The notes beneath the pieces are model-generated. The model saw only the letters and a program-made list of their open reading frames with translations. It ran no database searches and was not told where the DNA came from. Position numbers and translations under genes: made by a program. From contig DJSP01000017.1 in NCBI GenBank assembly GCA_002438065.1, forward strand, positions 22,947-29,827: a DNA stretch of 6,881 nucleotides, written 5' to 3'. Below, piece after piece: positions 1 to 4,974 of this stretch (position 1 is the first letter of the stretch; every line of letters begins with the position of its first letter). The stretch is from Caryophanales bacterium UBA6331 (lineage in GTDB: Bacteria; Bacillota_I; Bacilli_A; RF39; UBA660).

Positions 1-119
1 CCATCTACCTTAGGAGCAATGGCAACATATGTTAATTTAGCAAGAATTATGACAAACAAAAAAATAGTAGCTATCTTAGATATTTTAATAATACTAAAAG
101 TTCTACTATTTCTTTTCAC
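1..119 (-). CDS. Class B penicillin-binding protein (FtsI/PBP2-like), N-terminal fragment
   Basis: This is the 5' end of a gene that runs off the left edge; only 39 codons are present. The start is a GTG at 119-117, preceded by AGGTGAT (132-126) at a 6-nt spacing. The ATG just upstream (GTGATGAAAAAGTGA) hits a stop after three codons and cannot be used. The peptide begins MKRNSRTFSIIKISKIATIF and has a short basic N-terminus, one hydrophobic segment (about residues 13-33) and then LTYVAIAPKVDG. That is the signal-anchor layout of septal class B transpeptidases. The position directly after an ftsL-like gene in a mraZ-rsmH-ftsL operon is the classic location of ftsI/pbpB, whose product cross-links septal peptidoglycan with FtsW. 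The transpeptidase domain is outside the window, so the identity rests on the N-terminal anchor and on gene order. Confidence 0.75.
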   Translation of the reverse strand, partial: MKRNSRTFSIIKISKIATIFLFVIILAKLTYVAIAPKVD

Positions 120-136
120 TTTTTCATCACCTATAC

Positions 137-427
137 TTATTTTACCACAATTATATTATCATTTTGATATGTTAATCCATATTCTTTAGCAATATCTTGA
201 ATATTTGATAAACTTGCAATTTCATTTATTTTCATGCTTATACTTTCATTCATTGTTTCTTGTTTTTCGATTTTGCTTTTCATTCTTTCTAATTCAATAT
301 TACTTTTAGATAAAACACTTTTAGAATATACAACTATAATAGGACTAGATACAATTAGCATTATTATAAACGCTGTTAATAAACGATCAATTACTCTTAT
401 TTTTACTTTCTTTCTAGTCTTTTTCAT
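137..427 (-). CDS. ftsL: FtsL-like cell division protein
   Basis: This 96-residue small bitopic membrane protein has a strongly basic cytoplasmic N-terminus (KKTRKKVKIR), one transmembrane helix (about residues 14-34) and an extracellular coiled coil (about 38-72, rich in E, K, I and M heptads). A short C-terminal segment, IAKEYGLTYQNDNIIVV, resembles the ending of FtsL/DivIC proteins. FtsL joins DivIC/FtsB and DivIB/FtsQ in the division complex that activates the septal synthase FtsW-PBP. The sequence of this family is poorly conserved, so the call rests on architecture, length and position between rsmH and a class B PBP. It starts 5 nt after the rsmH stop. Its ribosome binding site AGAGAGGAT (445-437) lies in the end of rsmH at a 9-nt spacing. 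It could be labelled DivIC-like by some tools, but synteny favours FtsL. Confidence 0.82.
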   Translation of the reverse strand: MKKTRKKVKIRVIDRLLTAFIIMLIVSSPIIVVYSKSVLSKSNIELERMKSKIEKQETMNESISMKINEIASLSNIQDIAKEYGLTYQNDNIIVVK

Positions 428-432
428 AATTA

Positions 433-1356
433 TTATATCCTCTCTATTATTCTTAATTTAGCACTTTTGCTTCTGCTATTTTCATCTAATTCTTCATCAC
501 TTGGAAGAATTGGCTTTTTATTTATTAATTTAATAGTTGGTTTATATTCATCAGGAATTATTGGCAAACCTTTTACTAAATCATTAACTTCACTTTTTTC
601 TTTAAATATCTTTTTAACTATACGATCTTCTAATGAATGAAAAGTTATTACACATAATCTTCCACCTGGCTTTAACATATCTATTGCATCATTTATGGAA
701 GATGATAAAACATTTAACTCATCATTTACTTCAATACGAATAGCTTGAAATATTCTTCTTTCTGGATGTTTAGTTACAAAATATTTGTAAGGAACTCCTT
801 GTTTAATTATTTCTACTAACTCTAATGTTGTATTAATCTCTTTATTTTTTCTTGCTTTAACTATTGCTGAAGCAATACTTTTGGAAAAATCTTCTTCTCC
901 ATATTTGTAAAAGATATTAGTTAGTTCTTCTTGCTTGTAGTTATTAACAACATATTTAGCAGTTAATGGATTACTTAAGTCCATACGCATGTCAAGATTT
1001 GCATCTTTCATGAATGAGAAACCACGATAGTCTTCATCAATTTGTGGACTTGATATTCCTAAATCATAAATTATTCCATCTACTTTAGAAATATTTTCTT
1101 CATATAATTTTTCTTTAATGTTTTTAAAATTAGAATAAATAATTTTATAATTAGAACTAATATTTTTTAAAACATTATTACTATATTTTATTGCTTCCTC
1201 ATCTTGATCAAAGGCGAAAAGAAAACCCCTTTTCATTCGCTTTAAAATTTCACTTGAATCTCCTGCATAACCTAAGGTTGCATCAACATATATTCCATCT
1301 GGATTAATATTTAATCCATCTATAAGTTCTTTTTTTAGTACACTATAATGTTTCAT
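433..1356 (-). CDS. rsmH: 16S rRNA (cytosine1402-N4)-methyltransferase RsmH (MraW)
   Basis: RsmH uses S-adenosylmethionine to N4-methylate C1402 of 16S rRNA in the ribosomal P site. At 307 residues it has the family's normal length. Visible signatures are the opening HYSVLKKELIDGL, the SAM-binding loop VDATLGYAGDSSEIL (residues 24-38), the acidic FAFDQDEEAI (48-56), IIYDLGISSPQ (95-105), RGFSF...LDMRMD (111-126), HPERRIFQAIRIEVNDEL (197-214), PGGRLCVITFHSLEDRIVK (230-248) and the C-terminal NSRSKSAKLRIIER (293-306). The SAM-loop residue that is usually His in GGHS/AGHS is Asp33 here. The start overlaps the end of mraZ by 14 nt, with AAGGAT (1369-1364) 7 nt upstream, so the two genes are translationally linked. 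The stop is TAA. Confidence 0.97.
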   Translation of the reverse strand: MKHYSVLKKELIDGLNINPDGIYVDATLGYAGDSSEILKRMKRGFLFAFDQDEEAIKYSNNVLKNISSNYKIIYSNFKNIKEKLYEENISKVDGIIYDLGISSPQIDEDYRGFSFMKDANLDMRMDLSNPLTAKYVVNNYKQEELTNIFYKYGEEDFSKSIASAIVKARKNKEINTTLELVEIIKQGVPYKYFVTKHPERRIFQAIRIEVNDELNVLSSSINDAIDMLKPGGRLCVITFHSLEDRIVKKIFKEKSEVNDLVKGLPIIPDEYKPTIKLINKKPILPSDEELDENSRSKSAKLRIIERI

Positions 1357-1786
1357 ATAAATTATCCTTAAATAAGTTTTCTGCTATTTCTGATAGGTTA
1401 TCTTCATTAGATTCAAAGAAATTGTTCCATAATTCTTCACTCCATATTTCAAGGCGATCATTTGCTCCAATTACTACACATTCTTTAGTTAAAGAAGCAT
1501 ATTTAATTAGGGGTGAAGTGATGTTTATTCTTCCTTGACGGTCGAATTCACAAACTGAGGCACCAGATAAGAAAAAACGGGTAAATTTTCTAGCATCGCT
1601 ATTAGTAAATGGAAGTTTTTTTAATTTTTCAACTATTTTGTTCCATTCTTCTTTAGAATAAACAAATAAGCATTTTTCAATTCCTCTGGTAATAACAAAT
1701 TCACTACCAAGTTCATCCCTAAATTTAGCTGGTATTATTAACCTTCCTTTATCATCTATATTATGATGAAATTCCCCCATTAGCAT
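1343..1786 (-). CDS. mraZ: Transcriptional regulator MraZ
   Basis: MraZ is an AbrB-like DNA-binding protein that forms ring oligomers and represses its own dcw operon. The protein shows the two SpoVT/AbrB-type half-repeats typical of the family. The first is MGEFHHNIDDKGRLIIPAKF near the N-terminus, and the second is CEFDRQGRINITSPLIKYA around residues 78-96, each with its D-x-(K/Q)-G-R core. I place the start at 1786 (MLMGEF, 147 residues). The GGTGA ribosome binding site (1797-1793) is 6 nt from that ATG, the family usually begins M-x-MGE, and the ATG at 1792 directly abuts the ribosome binding site. The gene opens the operon and overlaps rsmH. Four 10-bp-spaced repeats lie just upstream (see the operator entry), as expected for autoregulation. 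Confidence 0.96.
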   Translation of the reverse strand: MLMGEFHHNIDDKGRLIIPAKFRDELGSEFVITRGIEKCLFVYSKEEWNKIVEKLKKLPFTNSDARKFTRFFLSGASVCEFDRQGRINITSPLIKYASLTKECVVIGANDRLEIWSEELWNNFFESNEDNLSEIAENLFKDNLYETL

Positions 1787-1795
1787 AATCATTCA

Positions 1796-1828
1796 CCACT
1801 TTCTTCCACTTTCTGCCACCTGCTACCA
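1796..1828 (-). promoter_or_regulatory. MraZ operator: four TGG repeats at exact 10-bp spacing
   Basis: On the minus strand TGG occurs at 1828-1826, 1818-1816, 1808-1806 and 1798-1796, exactly one helical turn apart. The last three are GTGG, and the last two are full AAAGTGG followed by AAG and TGA. MraZ in Mollicutes is known to bind AAAGTG(G/T) repeats of 10-bp period, and E. coli MraZ binds TGGGN repeats with the same period. The array begins just downstream of the -10 box and the last copy merges with the mraZ ribosome binding site. A bound MraZ ring would therefore block transcription start or early elongation. Confidence 0.88.
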
Positions 1829-1830
1829 TT

Positions 1831-1859
1831 ATAATACTACAATAAAGAATTATTCGCAA
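1831..1859 (-). promoter_or_regulatory. Probable sigma-A promoter of the mraZ operon
   Basis: TTGCGA (1859-1854) and TATTAT (1836-1831) are separated by 17 nt, giving transcription start near 1824. An overlapping perfect TATAAT (1833-1828) would need a 20-nt spacer and is less likely with this -35. The location, directly upstream of the MraZ repeats, fits operon control. The call is by consensus only. Confidence 0.65.
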
Positions 1860-1883
1860 TAAGGTTTTCTTAAAAGAAAATAA

Positions 1884-1909
1884 AAAAATATGTCACTTGA
1901 CATATTTTT
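1884..1909. terminator. AT-rich palindromic hairpin, likely bidirectional terminator
   Basis: The arms aaaaatatgtca (1884-1895) and tgacatattttt (1898-1909) are perfect inverted repeats of 12 bp around CT; sterically the loop is about four bases. Both strands end in a T run (on the minus strand the run continues to 1882), so the hairpin could stop transcription in either direction. It separates the decayed insertion-sequence zone from the dcw promoter. The stem is AT-rich and only moderately stable. Confidence 0.55.
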
Positions 1910-2017
1910 GTGTAAAATAAATTTACCATCATACACACTATAACCAGATTTATTGCATTTGATACTATCATATATTTTATCATAGGTTAAGTAGATTTAC
2001 TTATAGTGTCATAATAT
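1910..2017. other. Unassigned AT-rich stretch next to the IS1595-like remnant
   Basis: No gene is recognised here. A stop-free minus-strand stretch reads CNKSGYSVYDGKFILHKNMS, but it has no start or family match that I can name and runs into the terminator hairpin. A 9-bp inverted repeat, acactataa (1935-1943) and ttatagtgt (2001-2009), flanks 57 bp. It may be the remains of the lost 3' part of the neighbouring insertion sequence. Confidence 0.3.
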
Positions 2018-2670
2018 CTATATCTCAATAAACATTTTTAAAATTGTTTTATAATTTGATCTCATATCTATAAATATTATTGAACCACTTTCTATTTTGT
2101 TTACTAATATTTTTTGTAATAAGACATTAGTTAATTTTCCCTCCCAACTATTTCTAAACATACATTATTTTATATCATTTATACTGTTGCTATACAAATT
2201 TTCTCATAATTAATGACTATATATTTTGGCTCATTTCCGTTTTTCTTGCTTTTCTAGGTGTGACAAAATTTTCACTTTTTTGTGAATTTTCTGGCAAAAA
2301 GGTTTCGTCTAATTGTCCTTTATTATCCTTATTTACTATAAATTGACTATCATTTTGTTTTAAACACTCTAATATTCTATGTCTCATAAAATATGATGTT
2401 TTTAAACATACTTTTGTTTTTCAGCACATCTTCTTAATGAAAGACAATCAACAAAACATTCAGCATATGTTAACCATTTATCTTTACCTAATTTTGCATA
2501 TTATTATACTTTCCTAATTTTACAATACTTGTTGAATTACATTTATGGTGACTATATATTTCGGGTTTTTCAAATTTAAATTCGTTATTTATTATTCTTT
2601 TTAAATACTCAAATAATTTTTCTTTTTCCTCTTTAATTAAAGTACTTATTTTTTCTTTTACTTCATTCAT
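2018..2670 (-). pseudogene. Degenerate IS1595-family (ISXO2-like) DDE transposase
   Basis: The reading frame is broken several times but the fragments follow the order of an IS1595-type transposase. From 2670 to 2488 there is an N-terminal helical part beginning MNEVKEKISTLIKEEKEKLF. It is followed by a damaged zinc-ribbon stretch (HHKCNSTSIVKLGKYNN) whose second CxxC half is missing. From 2494, in another frame, comes KLGKDKWLTYAECFVDCLSLRRCAE. After a further shift there is KTSYFMRHRILECL, then QLDETFLPEN with the first catalytic Asp, and KARKTEMSQN (to about 2218). EKICIAT (about 2206-2186) and WEGKLTNVLLQKIL...GSIIFIDMRSNY (about 2150-2047, with the second catalytic Asp) follow. The C-terminal catalytic Glu region is not found. 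About 30 codons around the zinc ribbon are deleted. The element is inactive, and no terminal repeats were identified. The family call rests on recalled motifs, not on a database search. Confidence 0.78.
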
Positions 2671-2733
2671 AAGTTATCATTTCCACATTTATTGTGCAAC
2701 TTTTTCTTTTTTAAACAATATTGTCTAACATAG

Positions 2734-3101
2734 ACATTTTCTAATGATAAAATTAAAGAATACAGAAATGAATATGATGAAATTTTAGAGATGGCTAAAG
2801 AAGAAAATAAAATCGTCATATTATAGATCAAGTTAAGGCAAAACCATTATATAATAATACAAACAAAATCATTTATATTTCATAGAAGATTTTAAAGTTT
2901 CATTTGATGCCAATTTAAGTGAAAGAGATTTAAGAATATTTAAAAATAAAACAAAAATATATAGTTGATTTAGAAACATGGATGTAGTGCAAGATTTTGT
3001 AAATGCTTTATCAGTCATAAAAACATCTATTAAAAGGTGATATTAATCCATATAATTCAATAAAAGATATATTTGAAAATAAAATCTTATTCGCAAGTTA
3101 A
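2734..3101 (+). pseudogene. Degenerate IS66-like transposase, C-terminal part
   Basis: Plus-strand fragments in three frames line up as one decayed protein. They read NDKIKEYRNEYDEILEMAKEEN (2743-2811), RHIIDQVKAKPLYN (2814 on), EDFKVSFDANLSERDLRIFK (2885-2944) continuing to KTKIYS, a TGA stop at 2966-2968, then FRNMDVVQDFVNALSVIKTSIKR (2969-3037). A frameshift leads to DINPYNSIKDIFENKILFAS and a TAA at 3099-3101. The pattern D-F-x-V-x-F-x-x-N-L-(A/S)-E-R-D-(I/L)-R followed by a K-x-K...GFR block and a Cys/Ile-rich helix is typical of the C-terminal half of clostridial proteins annotated as IS66-family transposases. The TGA sits where the family has Gly (S-G-FR), a one-base nonsense change. 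The N-terminal half is absent. The remnant lies head-to-head with the IS1595-like one, 63 bp away. Confidence 0.72.
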
Positions 3102-3129
3102 AAAGAGCAATTTTTATACAATTACTCTT
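3100..3129 (-). terminator. Intrinsic terminator of the pilin-like gene
   Basis: On the minus strand AAGAGTAATT (3129-3120) pairs with AATTGCTCTT (3112-3103), allowing one G-U pair, and is followed by a run of five T. It lies about 80 nt after the stop of the pilin-like gene at 3208. On the plus strand the same site would contain a C-A mismatch, so it favours minus-strand termination. It abuts the end of the IS66-like remnant. Confidence 0.65.
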
Positions 3130-3207
3130 CAATTTTGCGTGTTATATTCTGAATAATCACTTACATATTAAAACGCATTCTTTTCGATACATATTTATAA
3201 ATATTAT

Positions 3208-4887
3208 TTAACACCCTCCAGAAGTATCAGTAACACAACATCCAGAATGTTTAGACCCATCTGATCCTAGACAATCTTGTGAAGATGAGAACCATGCATA
3301 TTTATTTTTATATTTTGTTTGGCAATATGTATCACTATATCCTGGACCCAAATATTTATTACACATTCCATGACCGCCTCCTGATGATGATGGCTTTGTA
3401 GTACAAGCTTGAGTATTGCATTCTATTCCTTCTTCGTTACATTCATGATCTGAATAATAAAAATCATTATAGTATACTGTTTTTGTGCCTCCTCCACATT
3501 TTTTTGAACAATTTCCAGTTTTAACGTATTCTTTGTACGTACAATATTTGTACCATTTTGCATAAAAGGTTAAATCTTCATATATATTTGAATAATTGCC
3601 TGAAGAGGAAGAGACGCCTTTTCCATTTTTGTCAGTATACCATCCTTCAAAAGCATACAAATTATCTTTAATTTCTGCCTCTTTTAAAATATCAGTAATA
3701 TTTGTTCCAATTTTTAAATATCTTTCTATTTTAGCATGACTTGGAGTTTTGGAATCATAAGAATATATTAATGTTAATTTGTTTCTTATAACATAAATAC
3801 TTTGATTAGACATAGAATTATATTCTTCGAAGTCATTTTTTACAAATACGGATATTTTTAATTTATTTTCTTTTGTTGCTAAAGAAAATAATTCTTCTAT
3901 ATTAATATCATAATCATTTAAATTTATTTCATTACTGTCCTCATTTATCCATGTGTTTTCTTTTAAAGTATCACTTGTTCCATTACAACTTGTTACACTT
4001 GGTGTATCATTCTCTCCCGTTGCTACTAAACAATATTTTAATTTTAATCCTTCTGCATCTCTTGCTTGCAAATTTAATATTGCGTTATTGGCATCAAAGG
4101 TAGGATCTTTTATATTTTCATTTTGATATTTTATACTAAATGTAACTATATTAGGTTTACTTGGTTTTACAGTTATTGTTCTTTCAGCTATCTTTTTATT
4201 TGTTGCTTCATTAACATTTGTACCATCAATTGTGTATTCATATCTTATTTTATATGTTCCAATTTTACTTGTATCTATTTTTGATTTCTTTGTTGTTGGA
4301 TCATAGCATAAAGATCCATCTTCCATATAGGCTACTATTTCTTTATTCTCTAAACTTAATTTTCTAACCTGGCTACCTTCTTCGTTTTCGCTGTCATTTA
4401 CTAGTTGCAATGTCGATCCATTTAATCCTTTATAACATAAATTTTCTTCATCTAAATTTTCTTCATCACTTTTATAAGGTATACTATAATTCATAGTATA
4501 TAAATATATTTCATCTTTTTCGGTATATGGATATTCTACAATCATTTCATAATCTTCATTGTAATATATTCTAACTGAATCTTTTTGATTTATTTTTTCT
4601 TTAGTTTCTGGATTTGTTAAATTCTTATTTATGTATCCTTTATCAACTAACTCTTTTATTGTTACTACTTTATATGAATAATTACTATTTAATTTATTTA
4701 TGATATCTACTGTATTATTAGCATACAATATGGCACTAGATTTTACTTTTTCTACATATTCATCATAGTTTTTTACTTCTTGGTTTTTAAATATTTTATT
4801 TAATGATATTCCTACTGCGACACCTATTAATGATAGAAGGGCTAGAGAGACTATTACCTCTACTAACGTAAATCCTTTTTTATTCAT
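3208..4887 (-). CDS. Large type IV pilin-like surface protein with InlB-type repeat and TSP1-like cysteine-rich tail
   Basis: The 559-residue protein opens with a class III (prepilin) signal, MNKKG then FTLVEVIVSLALLSLIGVAV. Prepilin peptidase should cut after Gly5, leaving N-methylated Phe and the conserved Glu at mature position 5. The hydrophobic helix spans residues 6-30. Residues 35-130 are a pilin-like globular part (IKELVDKGYIN...). Residues 175-242 contain a bacterial Ig-like signature, IDTSKIGTYKIRYEYTIDG. Residues 243-367 look like a second beta-sandwich. Residues 369-446 match the InlB/Listeria-Bacteroides (Flg_new) repeat, with AFEGWYTDKNGKG and LTFYAKW. Residues 447-496 resemble a thrombospondin type-1 repeat (NCSKKCGGGTKT, ECNTQAC). 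A Ser/Gly linker and a tail rich in Cys (12 Cys in 449-559, ending CC...C) follow. The ribosome binding site AGGAGAAG (4904-4897) is 9 nt from the ATG. The role is probably adhesion or a minor pilin, by inference. No other pilus gene is visible in the window. Confidence 0.85.
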   Translation of the reverse strand: MNKKGFTLVEVIVSLALLSLIGVAVGISLNKIFKNQEVKNYDEYVEKVKSSAILYANNTVDIINKLNSNYSYKVVTIKELVDKGYINKNLTNPETKEKINQKDSVRIYYNEDYEMIVEYPYTEKDEIYLYTMNYSIPYKSDEENLDEENLCYKGLNGSTLQLVNDSENEEGSQVRKLSLENKEIVAYMEDGSLCYDPTTKKSKIDTSKIGTYKIRYEYTIDGTNVNEATNKKIAERTITVKPSKPNIVTFSIKYQNENIKDPTFDANNAILNLQARDAEGLKLKYCLVATGENDTPSVTSCNGTSDTLKENTWINEDSNEINLNDYDINIEELFSLATKENKLKISVFVKNDFEEYNSMSNQSIYVIRNKLTLIYSYDSKTPSHAKIERYLKIGTNITDILKEAEIKDNLYAFEGWYTDKNGKGVSSSSGNYSNIYEDLTFYAKWYKYCTYKEYVKTGNCSKKCGGGTKTVYYNDFYYSDHECNEEGIECNTQACTTKPSSSGGGHGMCNKYLGPGYSDTYCQTKYKNKYAWFSSSQDCLGSDGSKHSGCCVTDTSGGC

Positions 4888-4915
4888 ATATTCTATCTTC
4901 TCCTACTCTAATAAG

Positions 4916-4944
4916 AGTATAACAAATTTTATTTAAAATGAATA
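4916..4944 (-). promoter_or_regulatory. Probable promoter of the pilin-like gene
   Basis: TATACT (4921-4916) is preceded by TGT, giving an extended -10 (TGTTATACT). A weak -35, TATTCA (4944-4939), lies 17 nt upstream. It sits between the ABC transporter terminator and the pilin-like ribosome binding site. A 6-bp inverted repeat, tactct (4904-4909) and agagta (4914-4919), overlaps the -10 and the start region and could be an operator or a 5' hairpin. Confidence 0.5.
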
Positions 4945-4945
4945 C

Positions 4946-4974
4946 AAAAAAACGAATGAATTTCACTCGTTTTA
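4946..4974 (-). terminator. Intrinsic terminator of the ABC transporter gene
   Basis: Starting inside the TAA stop, the minus strand reads AAAACGAGTGAA, then TTCATTCGTTTT, forming a 12-bp stem with one G-U pair and a very tight loop, followed by further T residues to give a run of seven. On the plus strand the arm carries an A-C mismatch. It separates the transporter from the pilin-like gene, so the latter needs its own promoter. Confidence 0.8.

Noticed and set aside
234..461. Plus-strand 75-codon hydrophobic open frame
   Set aside because: It is antisense to the ftsL-like gene and the rsmH end, and its Leu/Ile richness is the complement of the Lys/Asn/Glu-rich coding strand. It shows no supported start signal or family match.
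1787..1792. mraZ start two codons earlier, at the ATG of 1792
   Set aside because: The GGTGA ribosome binding site directly abuts this ATG, leaving no spacing, and the family normally begins M-x-MGE, which fits 1786.
1796..1828. CRISPR-like or simple tandem repeat
   Set aside because: The spacing is 10 bp with a TGG/AAAGTGG core directly upstream of mraZ, which is explained by the MraZ operator.
1851..1985. A 45-codon stop-free minus-strand stretch containing KSGYSVYDGKFILH as a real gene
   Set aside because: It lacks a start with a ribosome binding site, runs through the palindromic terminator into the mraZ promoter, and matches no family I recognise.
2488..2670. A stand-alone 60-residue protein
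   Set aside because: Its end reads as a broken zinc-ribbon region, and the following sequence continues an IS1595-like transposase in other frames. There is no clear ribosome binding site. It is treated as part of the pseudogene.
2966..2968. TGA read as glycine (as in Gracilibacteria) at a conserved Gly position of the IS66-like remnant
   Set aside because: The same remnant has frameshifts and a TAG stop, so decay explains it. No intact gene in the window contains an in-frame TGA, and Gly is encoded normally throughout.
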